Source: Drosophila pseudoobscura
Taxonomy: Eukaryota; Arthropoda; Insecta; Diptera; Drosophilidae
NCBI RefSeq assembly: GCF_009870125.1
Contig: NC_046683.1
Coordinates: 47,569,869 to 47,633,868, forward strand
Reading direction: 5' to 3'
Length of the DNA stretch: 64,000 nucleotides
Position numbers and translations under genes: made by a program. Below are positions 23,922 to 36,300 of the stretch, piece after piece. The first letter of the stretch is position 1. Each line of letters opens with the position of its first letter. The notes beneath the pieces are model-generated. The model made no database searches. It was given only the letters and a program-made list of their open reading frames with translations, and had not been told where the DNA came from.

Positions 23922-26900
23922 AGCTAGAGATGGTAGAAAGCTGTGCGATGAATTCAAGTTGGCGGGTGATTTGAATTTTACTTGAAATCAAAATTTGAAT
24001 TTACATTTTTTAGTTGAACTCGAATGAGGAGTGAATAAGTTGTGTTTTCTTATAATTGATATTTATGTTGAAGAAACATTTGACTTAATGTTGTTATGTT
24101 TACATAGTTTATATGAAAATGGCTATTTTACCTGCCCTTTCTCTCATTTTTCTATTGATCTTATCTTGTCGACTTGTACAAACACTATCAGATATTCCCA
24201 GGCCAATTGTTTGCCTGGCATTTCCTTGCACAAAGAAAGTATTCAAAGGAATTCGTCAACATCCTGCAGGTAGCAAGCAGTCCAGTCCCTCACCGTCCCT
24301 CTTGCATCTCTCTCTTTATCTCTCTCTTTTCTCTATCTCACCGATAGCAGGAGAAATTTCAATAATTCTTCGAGGGAAAAATAATCATTCGCTGCATTTT
24401 ATCATCAACAAAATAATTGAAAAGAAATGCCAACAATTTTCGCTGCACATATCCAGAGGCAGCCACGATCTTGCACTCTCTTTAGCACTCTCTCTCTTAC
24501 TCAAAAACTCACAGATATACTCAGGTATGCCTCAGTTATACCTGTGTGTAGCTTTGTACCCCAATGCCAAGCCCGACCAGCAACGAAAACCGTCTCACAC
24601 GTATTTCAAGCGCTGAACGCGACGGTTCTTTAAGCGGGTTTCACCAGAAGAAGCGGATCTATCTCTCCCTAAAAATAAATTCAGCTCACTCGCGAGTTTT
24701 ATTTTTTTTTTTACTAAATTAATGCAAATAGAAACGCCAAACAATAGCAACAAATTATAATACCCACAACCATATAGTATATAAGCTGTGATACAAATCA
24801 ACCGCTGTCCAGGCGAAACCTGTTCTCGAGCACTGTAAGCAAATGTTGTGCGAATCTCGAATTAAGTTCAAACTTAACGGCAAAAGTAAATGTCAGCCAA
24901 AGGTGCCGACAAACTGCACTGCGCCCCTTTTTGCCATTTTAACATTCTGCAACAAAAGCATACATACATATACATATCAGAGCAACATAAAAAATGTACA
25001 ATAGCCAAGGCAACCATACAGCCATGCCGCAGAAAGCAACAATAACTGCTGCAACAAAGTTCATCCAACATAAAAACGTGAAAACCTTAAAAAAAATACA
25101 ACATTAGGCACAGCAACAATATTGCAGAGGTGCAACTGCAACTGCAACTGCAACATTCACATTCGCACACAAACTATCACACACAAACACACACATACAC
25201 ACATATAAATGTATACATGTATGCATATGCCTTGTGGAAGCCATGCGTATTGAAAGTGCAACAGCAGCAGCAGCGACTGCGGCAGAAACCGCGCGCGCGC
25301 GCTCAAGTAACGTGAAAAACCAGAAAGAGGCACAGTTTTTGTTGTGTTTTTTTTTTGTTTGTTATTTGAGGCAACGTACATCTCCGTTGAGGCTTCTGCA
25401 TCGGCGCAGTGGCGGCGGCCTTCGCTCTGAAGGGCACCGAAATAGGGCGCTGCAAATAATACCCGTAGAAAGAAAGAGAGAAAGAGGGGCTTGAAGAATA
25501 GCTAAAACTTTGCCAATAAATGTTTTAGAAAACTCTAAAAATATATATTTTGAAATAGAATAAAAGAAGGGCTACAATTCTTAAAAACACGATTTATAAT
25601 CAAATAAAATGATCTAAATGAGGATTAGCAGAATACTCGGGAGTTCAAGTTTTTGTAAGATTCCACAAGAGCCCCAGAACCCTAATGCACCTTGGCCCCA
25701 AGTGCGCCCCTGTCTCCGGTAGGCAAAAAGCCGAGTGAAGAATCTCTCGGTGTGAGTTACTATTATGTATGGACCTGGACCCCCATTGTAGTTTTTTAGT
25801 TGTTTTTCTCCTGGATAGCCTACGCTCTGTGTTGGCTTTTGGTATGCGCGAATGTTTGCCAACATCAAAATCGTGATCTAATAAAACAGCACAAAAAATA
25901 GAGACACATACCTCAGCGCACAGACAGACCTGGGTTAGACGGACGGGAATGAATGAGTGAGCGGACCTGATTGGACTCGACTCTGGCAGTCGAGAGTGGA
26001 GAAAACAAACCTGAAGATTCTCCAAGCCCACATTTGGATGGATGGCTAATGGGTTGGCAGCTGTAAATGCTGTCAATGTATTGAATAACTGACTGCAAAA
26101 TAACATTTGCCGGTTCTCCAGTTCTCCGGTTCTTCAACTCTCCCTCCGTTCACTCCTTCGCACTCCGATACGATCCGATGCGATCCGTTCTCTCCCTATT
26201 GAAAAAGAAATCGTCTTTCCATTCAAGATACTATATGTATATGTAGTATGCAAAAGGGGAACCAAAAGAAATGGGCAAAAGCGAAAAAATTCCAAATAAA
26301 AACAAAAATGTTACCGCAACAACATTCTGGCCGAACACAATAGCCATGTTTATAAGCCATTTCCGCATAATTCTGAAATGTTTGGAACCAGTTTCTGGTT
26401 GGGTGTTTTCTGTTTTGGTGCCTGAAATTTAGCAACGGACAATATTTGTTTTTTCTTTTTTCCTTTTTTCCCCGAGCAACATCTGCGAGTATGAGCGTGT
26501 TAATCAAGCCATTGGCAGTCTTCCACTTGTTTTAGGTTCCACTTTGATGGCCAAAACCAGCCCCATAAACACATACGATGCGGCTATAACAAGCCAGTTA
26601 CAAGACTCGGCCGAAAAAAGCAAACAAAAATGTAGACTCCCCCCGAAGCGGTATGCGGAACAATGAATACTTTTTCCTCCGCTTAGACATAATTAGCTGA
26701 GCAAAGGAGGGAAAAGCTGTGAAAATGTGAAAATTAATTGTCAGTGCGTGGCCAATTGGGGTGAGGGGTGCCGTGCCGCCACAGACATGGGTCCACTCAC
26801 CTCACCCTCACCCTCACCCGTGTGCCTGTGCCTAATGTGAGATTAATGTTTGACAAAGTAGAAAGTCATCTCGGTCTCGGACTCAGTCTCAGACTCAGAC

Positions 26901-28920
26901 TCGGGTGGAGATTGAATGACCAATGTTGGCTGTGGCAAAAAGAAAGCCCGTCGTCCAAGGCAATTTTCGCCAATGCAATTGCACTCGCAGTGGCATATTT
27001 CACTTAGCTTTTAGCCACGTTTAAGGTAACAACCGCCAGCGGCATTACCCAACTGACCTTATTCCAATTTTTGGCTTCTGAAATTTCATTAAATGCTGTG
27101 CCAGCGCTCAAATTCGAGTACTGGCCCCTCTGTTATTTCTGTTAATTTAACTTTGATTTTTCTGTACGTATATTTCTTTCCTGTATTTCTTGGCTGTAAG
27201 TGAAACTCGAAGCCGAAGCCGCAGCCGCAGCTGAAGCTGAAGTCGCCGCCGGCCGGTGAGCGGATGTAACCCAAGTCTTGACCATATATGTGCTTCGTCA
27301 TAGCAGAGTTTCGTTGCTGCTTTGGTACTTCCACTCGAAGGTTTTTTGCTGGTCACTTTCTTTTTGGTCACGATCGATCCCATGGAAAAAGTTATGTACA
27401 CCCAAAACCCATCTGAAGTCGCATCGAATGAATGCACTTACAAATTACACCACAGAAAATTCGAACAGAAATAAAGGAAATTATTATTCGTCTGCGGTTT
27501 GTCTGCATTTGTGACAGAGACTCCGACTCCGTCTGCGTCCGTGTCTGGGTGTGCGTCTGCGTCTGGCTCTGGCTCCAAACACCCCACTGGTCCACTATAA
27601 TTTTCCAGAGGCCCGACGCGCCTCGCCTCGCTTTTCATGTGACTCACGGACACGATTTTCCAACAAAACCATCATTGACTTTATTTATCACGTGCCACTC
27701 GGGGAGTTTCTTTACGTTACTGGGTTGTGTTTGTTCTGGATCGACTCTCTCTTTTATTATTAGTATTATAATGCTAATCGATTAAGCTTTGCCTTGGACT
27801 CGGACTCGTAGTCGGACTCGGAATCGGACTCGTAGTCAAACTCAAACCATAATTGAGTCTCATTCTCTTTGTTTGCTTGGGTTTTAATTCACTTTAATGA
27901 ACTAATCTTGACCAACACCAAGAGAGCGCTTGTTTCTCACAGTCTTTTGTGTTATAATTTCCACAGTTCCCTCATGAAAAGAAGTGTAATAAATTAAGCA
28001 TACGCAATGGGAGTTTGGGGCTGGGAACGCTGAGAGACAAAGCTAATGAAAATGCATTTTAGTCGGCCACATTTTCTCTCAGACAAATCTGATTTGACTG
28101 AAAGCGAAACACGTTTATTATTGATAGGCAGCTTGGCTCGATTGTGGCTGTTGGCCAGCTAGAGCCATGAATCATGGCTAAAATTAGACCCTCAAGACGG
28201 ATTGCCGCAGACTCGTTCAGCAATATTTTGCATAATGTCTTTCGCTGATCTCTGACGCTCTCTCTCTCCCTGTGACATAGAATAAGTGGCAGATGTGAGG
28301 CAACCGTGGAAAGCTAATGGCTTTTAATAATTATCTGCTTGATTTACATAAGCCACTTGGCCGTTGAGAGAGTAAAACCAAAAACGTAGCCCCAAGCTGT
28401 ATCTCTATCTTTTTTTTTACGATTTTTGTTGTTCGCAGCTGAATTGGCAAATGCGAATGTGTGTTTTTTTTTTTTGAGCTGTCTTTTGATTGAAGTGAAG
28501 GGGAAAATTTCATAAAAAGCATGTTTAATGATTTGAAAATGCTTTTGAGTGGCTATGACAGATGTGGTATTGCAGTAGTTGCATAGAGAAAGGGTATGGG
28601 TGATGGATCATCATCAAAGCATCCTCTTCTTGCATCATAGACGGAGATGCATGGCTCCCAATTACAAGCCCTAGATACCAGACGTAAGCCCATTACTGGG
28701 AGCGAGGTCATCAAACCGAAAGCTGGGCAATTTAATAAGCTTAAAAACCGATTTATGACCGACAAAAACGCAATTGTTGTGGCTGCTCTGGTTGCTTTGG
28801 TTTCCTCTTCCAACATCGTTATTAACCTGAAGTCAGACTCCCAACATTTAACCATACTTAACTCCATTCACAGACACAGTAATCAAACAAACAAAGAGGC
28901 TCCTCAGTCGACTTTGCAAA

Positions 28921-30085
28921 ATGGGCACAAAGATCGAGTACGTGGACACCACACATCTGTACGCCTCCAAGTACATACGCAACTCGAAGGCGATTGGAGT
29001 GCTCTGGGCCATCTTTACCATCTGCTATGCCATCATTGGCATTGTGGCATTTGTGACGCCAGGTGAGGGGCACCCCTCTGCAAACAATAAATCTGCCAGG
29101 CTCTGGCCAATAATTCAGCAACTCTCTCCATCTCTCCCGTTTGTCTTTCTGTTACAGAATGGATTGGGGATCCGGACAATGACGGGGCTGGCCGGCTGGG
29201 TCTGTGGCAGCAGTGTCAGCGCGATGAGATCTTTGACAATTGTCGCCGCCGCTGGGAGAACGTATTGGCGGTGCCAACCTTCTCGTTTCAGGTGAGTGGA
29301 CTGGCCATCGCAGCTGGAAAACAAATAATATACGACTCTTTCTATTTTTTCTTCATAGTTGGCCACATTCTTCATGATGGGCGCCATTGGGCTTGCCTTG
29401 CTAACCATCTTTTTCTTAGTCTGTTTGCTGTTTATGAAGTCGACGCGTGTTTTTCATATTTGCGGATGGATGCAGATAATATCAGGTGCGGCTTACGCTT
29501 ACCTTCCCCAACCTATCTCCCAGCCCCAAATCGAATAGGGCACGTTCTGTTGTCAGACACATTTCTGTATTGTATGTACATTCTGATGTCTCTATCATGT
29601 CTTTGCTTTTGTTGGTTCTAGCTCTGTGTATGATTGTGGCCTGTGCTGCTTTTCCCTTTGGCTGGAATTCAGATGATTTCCGCAAGATCTGCGGCCCGGA
29701 AGCGAATCGATTCGAGCTGGGCCTCTGCGGAATTCGTTGGGCTTATCCCCTTGCCATAATCGGCTGCGTGGACGGTGTTGTGTTGGCCACTCTGGCATTC
29801 ATCTTGGCCACGCGGCACGTGCGTCTTCAGCCGGATCCCCTCTATCAGACTTCGCTATACAAAGGTAGGTCGGGAATTACATTGCTTTTGATGGAAGTGT
29901 CAGCATCTTCTCTTACCTTAATGTTTCTTCTAGGTGAAATCAACAATGCCTATCTCACGGATGCCATTAGTTTGGCAGGGTCCCGGAAGTCGAATCCCCA
30001 TATTACGGGTCTGAATCTGCAGCCCATTTTGTTGGTGGCACCGCCAAATGAGGACAGCATATCGCAGTTTTCCCGCTATCATTGA
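28921..30085 (+). CDS. Tmhs: LHFPL-family tetraspan protein (TMHS orthologue)
   Basis: Four-pass plasma-membrane protein of the LHFPL3/4/5 group; vertebrate members are subunits of the hair-cell mechanotransduction complex (LHFPL5) or GABA-A receptor partners (LHFPL4). Five coding exons: 28921-29062, 29158-29291, 29359-29485, 29622-29864, 29934-30085, all in phase; 265 residues. It opens YVDTTHLYASKYIRNSKAIG. Helix 1 is at about 22-46, followed by the family loop starting EWIGDPDNDGAGRLGLWQQC and its paired cysteines. Helix 2 begins FQLATFFMMGAIGLALLTIF, helix 3 lies after VFHICGWMQIISALCMIV, and GWNSDDFRKICGPEA with GLCGIRWAYPLAIIG leads into helix 4. The C-terminal tail (about 60 residues, ending SISQFSRYH) is cytosolic. 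An acceptor-like ATTCACAG lies about 50 bp before the ATG, so the 5' UTR is probably spliced. Confidence 0.92.
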
Positions 30086-30479
30086 GGATTCGATTATTTT
30101 TTCGAATCCCAACGAATCAGTCAAGACAGCTACCATGCTTAGCACGTACAACCACCTGGAAATGTTTCGCTTTGGTTAAAAGCTTAGCTTAGCGGTTATG
30201 TAGCGGTTGAAAGCTTGCAACCGTTTCGTTTTGAATTTGAATTGTGGGTTTGTATCTCTGCCTTGTGCTTGCCCCTCTGTCTCTCTTCCTCGTGTGTGAG
30301 TATCTGAATGAATAGAGTGTGTAATTTTTTTTGAGTGCCTCTGCCCGACTGAATGCCAATCTTTAGTTGTAAGCTCCGATTAATTTAACACCTTTGTATA
30401 GCTTGTGCCTAAATGTAAACTTTGACTAAGAAAATGCAGAAAAGCGAATTCTCTGCCTGTAAATTATATACCCATAAAC

Positions 30480-30485
30480 AATAAA
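30480..30485 (+). terminator. Poly(A) signal of Tmhs
   Basis: AATAAA about 395 nt past the stop codon, the first good signal on the plus strand. Confidence 0.6.
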
Positions 30486-33397
30486 AGATGTACAAATATT
30501 AAACATAAAGCAATACAGACCGATTTTCATTTCGACCACAATGGCAGCCTCAATTATGCCATCATCATCATCAGCATCAAGGTCAGCCGCTTTTGGGCAA
30601 ACAAAAATCAAATTATGCCCTGGCTCCGAAGACCCTGTCCTTATTTCTGTCCATAAAAACCAATAACAGCCAACTTAGCGCCCAATTTGTTTGTCCCTGG
30701 TCCGAGATCTCCCTTCTGCCAATAACCATTTGGCACATACTTTTCCAATAAAGTATTTACAGCAAAGTTTTCCTTCTTTTCCCGCTTCTTCCGTCTTCTT
30801 CTCTCTCTCTCTCTGTGTCTTTTCCGTGGCTGTTGAGCGGGGAGGCAATTGAAATATTTCAAGGCGACCAAATAGAGCAAACAGATTCGTGGCAAGTGCA
30901 AGTGGATCTCCGGGCACGTTCTAATATTCTTGTATAATTCATAAGCAATTCCATCAACGGCCTAAGTGGCCAACCAGCTGGCGCCTGAAGCGAATCAGGG
31001 AGGCATTCGACAGCCAACGAAAGAAACCAACCCCCAGGCTGTGCTGTGATTTCCCGTGACTTCTGTGGATACTCTATGATGGGTGGGTGTGATTCATTTG
31101 TCATGCTGATTGTTACGAGCAAATTTCAACATTTTAGGGACAACCACATTCCCATGATGATCCACATCGGTGCATATATAATAGCTATACCATCTATATG
31201 TATCTCAGCTATGTGCTAACAGCTGAATGTTGATGATTCATTGGTGCGCCTGGCAGACAGCTGCAGCCTAAAAGTATGCCAAGCTTTTGATACGGCAAAT
31301 GCGAAATCGCTATACATTAAGAATACATATTTTCACTATCGTAAGAAGGTATACCACCTCTATACCCTTAGATACCAGGGAGTTGACGCTCTTCTATATC
31401 TGAGAGTATCACAAGCTTCAACTTGGTCAGGCTATATTCTTCGATTGTTTTTATTTACTTCAGCCATTTCTTTTGGCTGCCTTTTGCCGCCTGCAACATA
31501 TGGCCAGAATTTTTTCAATTGTGCTCAGGCATGGCATTTTCCATGGAAATCCTCCATTCCGACACCCTACTCGAAGTGGCAATGAAGATCTCTGGCATTC
31601 GGTGCGGATTTTGATGTGCCAATTGTTTTTATTCGATTTTATCGCTCGCCATAAACGAATTTTTAACTTTTGTTGTCCTTGAGGTTTGGCGGCCATTTCA
31701 TGCGATGATATTGCTCTTGGATGATGGGGATGGTGTGGCTGTGAGGAGCCATGCAGGATGGCATTGGTGGTGTGGCAGTGTGGTGCGGTGTGTGTGTGTG
31801 GCATACATTTATGACGCATTTGGTAGCACATGCTGCTGGCGAATATTAGTTTATCACCCGGCTTTTTATGCATTTCCAAGTGCCTGGCGGAAATTAGAGA
31901 CGGGAAACAAGTTTTTTCATGGTTCATTTTCGTGGATAAACTGTTTCAATTATATATGATAATAGAAGCAGGCTCTTTGCCGCAGCACTGCGTTACAGTT
32001 CTGCCAAGGCAGCCCATCCCCAACCCCCTTCGCAGGCAGCCACCCATCCCCCCGGCCACAAACAAACACACAAAAACTGAAGAGAAAACTGAACGAGATG
32101 GAGGGGAAATGAATTGCGCCTTAAAGGTTTTCGTTTAAGTGAAATGTCAGCAACAGAAATTGAATCGAAAATTGTAAAATTGGTTTTGTATAAACATTTT
32201 TGCCAAATGAAATGAAAACGCTTTTCTTATAGCTGCCACATGCCGCAATTGTGCCGCTTGCCGATTGCCGTTTGCCGTTTGCCTCCTGCCTGCCATGAAA
32301 TTGTATTCTCTTGATATGCTCTCCTTTTTCCTTTTCCGTTTTACTTGACTTTTGAGGCAACATTGCAGAACATCATATTTCTTCTGACTGTTTTTTATTC
32401 CACTTTGGGGCCGAAACAAAAGCACTGCAGCCTGGCCAGAACTGGCCAGAACTAGCCATCCCATCCAGCCATCCAGCCATCGAGCCACCCACACGGCGTC
32501 CCCTTCTCTGAGAACTTGTGTTTAATTTATTGCTCATACGACCCGTGTGGCTGTGTGGGAGAGTAGGAAACTGCTGCGCTGTGTGTGGAATTGTGGAAAC
32601 GTCAAAAGTGCGTCAATCAACAGAAGCTCGAGGGCACTTTCCTCCGTCCCTTTGCCAGTGCACTTTTTACAGAGTTCTTTCCTTTATTTAGTTTGATTTA
32701 TAAGATTTGGAGAATTGTTTTTGCAATTGCCAAAGTCTGGAGCAGGAGAATCTGTTGTTAACAAGGAGATTTATGTTTAGGCAGCAGATTTATTGGGTCT
32801 GAAAAGGAGTAGATTCTTCGAGAAGGTTTCAAGAGTTTGAGAAGAGCCAAAGCCATAAAGAGACTTGTTCTTACTAAAAATTCAACCAGAATCTGTCCAA
32901 ATCCTATTCCAAGGAATAGTTTCTTTCTTCTTTCTTTCAGTTTACAAATTCATATTATCAATTATAATTTCATACATCCTCAGCCTAAAAATTATTTAAC
33001 ATATACATACATACATAAAATAATTAATATCTATGACTAAAAGGTAGTTACGTCTAACGAAACTAGATATGAGCGCTCGCATTTTTCACATTGTAAACTT
33101 TGACTAGTGAATTATTTGTAGCATTTATAAAAAAAAAGAAAAAAAAAAATATGTACTCTGACATCTATCTACAGGATGAACGAATGAGTAGAAATAAAAA
33201 CTGAGCTGAGTCATGGTTATGCATATCCAGTGGCAAGAACTTGAAGTATATGCCACAATTTTGGCCAGAACGAAACTAGAACTAGGTAAAACTATTCCCA
33301 GACACACACACAGGTACACAGCTACACAGGCACACCCACTCAATAAAAAAAATAAACACACACACTCTTAAATCACTATCAAAATCTCTTGCTCTAA
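30486..33397. other. Intergenic region between the Tmhs and scavenger-receptor 3' ends
   Basis: Tail-to-tail spacer. No supported reading frame. The right few hundred bases should be the 3' UTR of the minus-strand receptor gene; a clear AATAAA was not found there. CT-rich (about 30797-30815), TACA (33002-33016) and ACAC (33302-33362) low-complexity runs are present. Confidence 0.5.
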
Positions 33398-36300
33398 CTA
33401 TGACTCCTGACTGACTGTCCCGCTGCTCTCGAGGCTGCCGTCGATGATGGGCTGGGCGTCCTCTCCATCGTTATCCCCCATGCAGGCCGCCATGGGTCCG
33501 TGTCGCAGAAGTGAGTAGCTATCGCGATGGTGCACCAGCAGTCTGTGCTGCTGGTGGGCAATGAAGCTACTGCCACGCCGCAGTGATCGGCGTCCCATCT
33601 CGAGGATTTCCAGCGTGGGATCGCGGGCAAAGACAAAGTTCTGGTAGGCCCGCACAAAGCTGAAGATCACAGCAGAGGCACCGCCCACTATCATCAGATA
33701 AGAGCCAATGGGTACGGCATTGGGGGCTATGACGGTGGCAAGATATATCCAACGCTTGATGGCCGGCGTAAGCTCAGAGATGCCCTAGGCGATTGGGAAA
33801 AAGATACAATAAAGAATGATGATATTACGGGAGCGAGTGTTGATCTCTTACCTCTTCCAGCCACATGACCGGAAACACAAAGTCACGGAAGTCACGCACT
33901 GGATAGACGTCCTTGGCACGCGTCACCTTCAGATTCAGCTGGATCCGCACCTTGCCCTCCAGGGGTACTCCAAGTTTCTGGGGAAACATTAGAAGAACAT
34001 CATTACAGGAAGGTGTGGAATGGAATTTCACTGTCTATCCACTTACCGGTTGTATTTTGAAGTACGTTTCATGCTTCTCGCGCTTTGGTTCCAGACCCTC
34101 TACAGAGTCAAGAAGGTCCGGATGGGCATCGTAAAAGTGCGGATTGGATATGTAGACAGGTGCACCGTACTGGCACGGACTGATGTTCTGCAGACCCCGC
34201 ACCGGTTCATACTCGTTCGAATCGAAGCATTTGTTCTCTGGATTGTGGGCGGAGTCACCGTACGAATTGTTTGGCAGTCTAAACAGATCCGCGGCAATGC
34301 CATCCTTCTCCAAAGTCTGATCATATTTGAGTGGAATAATGCGGCACAGATCCTTGTCGTAGATGTAGACCATCTCCGACTTGGTGATGTCCCGCGGCGG
34401 GAAGAAGGATCCCTCAGATCCGGCCACACTGGTGCAGGGCTCTTCGTTCCAGTGCGGCAGGCGATTCATACCATTCAGGGAATCGATGTAGCCAAACTGA
34501 TCCATTCCCTCGTAGCCCGTCTTGATGGTGGATACCTCGGTGAGGGTGCCATTGCGGCCCAACAGGAGCCCCATCCGCTCCATGGGCCGCATGTGTTTCG
34601 GGTAGAATCGATGGGCGAGACTCACCAGGGCGTCGTCATAGCCAAAGACCAACTGATCTGCTGTCACGTTGATGAAGGGCTTGAAATTGGCTGCCGTGAT
34701 CACGACGGAAATGGTTTTCGACAGAAGATAGCCCAGTTTCGGACTGAGACTGGTCAGGGTCTGTCCGTTACAGAGAAGGGGGGTATTAACAATGATTACA
34801 GGAAGCAGGTGGGTAGAGCTACTTTCACTTACCAGCAATGGGATGTTGGGCGTGACTATGGGCGTGTTCTTATCAATACTCAGTTCAGGAACAAATTGCA
34901 GTATCTTCTTATGCTGATATGACACGGTATAGTTATTCTCATGAAACTTTACATTCACCTTCTCCATGTCTTCCCTGTAATAGATAAAAGCAAAACATTA
35001 TCACCGATCGTCACGTGCTGCGGTCCCCGCTTCGTGGTCCAAAGTCAGGGCCAACAAAAAACCAAGCAATTGAATGTCAAGTTCAGTTTCGTTCATGCCA
35101 GAGAAAAAGACGTTGAAACGAGGCGAAACGAACATAAAAAAGGTACAGGTAAAAAAAAGTAACAACGGATGACAGGCAGTTTGAAGCATCTTTTTTGTTA
35201 GCTACCGTTTGTCATTGTGGTCCATCAACGGCGCCAGTCCCAGTGCCAGTGCCAGTCCCAGTCCCAGTCCAAGTCCCATCCCCAGTTGTCAAACAGATTA
35301 ATCTTTAAACTGTGGACAATGCGATGATTGATCACTCGGACTGACTGCCAGGTTATCCTTCATTTAAACGGGTTCGCAACTTATGATTATATATTGCATT
35401 ACATTTTCATTACGCGATCTAGATGGTGTAATCCCCGTTCAACGGAAACAGCATGCATATCTCAAGTGTAGCCCCAGGCTAGAGAGCCTCGGCTTGATGT
35501 GGGCTCATGGTTTAATTGGCCAACTAATTGCATGGTGGTTCATGGCGCATGATCGCCTTGATTGGGTGTTAAAATAGTTAAGATCTATTCAATTGTTTCC
35601 CATTCGTTGCGGTTCAAACGGAGTTTAATCTGATTTGGAGAAGGCACTTTTTGTTTAAGTGATTTATCAAACAAAATTGAATCATTTGGGAGAAGTACGA
35701 TTATTTAGGGCCCTTCTAGATGTTCTTTGAACCCATAATCGAAACAAAGCAATTTGAAGCTTTCTTATAAACGAACTTTGATTTAATCCGTAAGTTGAAA
35801 GCCGCAATTATTCTTTCTAGAATCTAAAAATTTATTTTTGTTTTTTGGCTAATTTCCCAACAGTTCGAGTATTGCATTACTTTAAGCCACTTTTAGCTAT
35901 TCTAATTACAGTCATTAAGGCATCAACTTCCCAACAAACCATGACCGATCGAGCACTTTGCCAAAGCCACCATGAAAATGTATCCAAGTATACCCCCCAA
36001 ATAAACTATATACATATATGTATGTATATGTAGCTACTTTTAAAGACCAAAAGGCGTAACGAATAATTCAATTGCAAAGATGAATGGTGGTTTGGGGCTT
36101 ACCTGTAGACAAAAGGACCAACCTCTTGGAGCTTGGGCTTCTCGCCGCTGAGGAAACCATCCGGATTGGTCACATTATAGATGTAGACCTTGGTCAGCCG
36201 TATGACGCCGGGTCTTTGCCAATAATGATAGCTCAATGTATCATTCCACAGCCTTAGGTTCTAAAGAATAGAAGCGAGAATGTTACAGAGGTACTATATG

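Larger units (their letters stand above)
23607..28920. other. Intergenic region between Aprt and Tmhs
   Basis: 5.3 kb without a supported coding gene. The left end has the Aprt promoter and repeat copy B. Around 24,890-25,320 the plus strand is rich in CAA/GCAACA, as fly 5' leaders often are, and includes a TGCAAC hexamer run (about 25131-25155); this could be an untranslated exon of Tmhs but is not proven. Other simple repeats: CACCCTCAC units (about 26794-26820), GACTCG/AGACTC units (26875-26905), CGTCTG units (27520-27562) and GACTCG units (27796-27840). Confidence 0.5.

Noticed and set aside
29486-30085. Single long open frame read straight through Tmhs exons 4 and 5
   Set aside because: It includes intron sequence; GT/AG borders at 29864/29934 and the LHFPL alignment show these are two exons.
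34761-34832. In-frame 72-bp insert in the scavenger receptor
   Set aside because: It is open and divisible by three, but begins GTAAGT and ends CGGACAG, and the CD36 family pattern is continuous only if it is removed, so it is treated as an intron.
34020-34922. 300-codon plus-strand open frame
   Set aside because: Antisense shadow of the CD36-family exon; it also spans a receptor intron and has no known domain.
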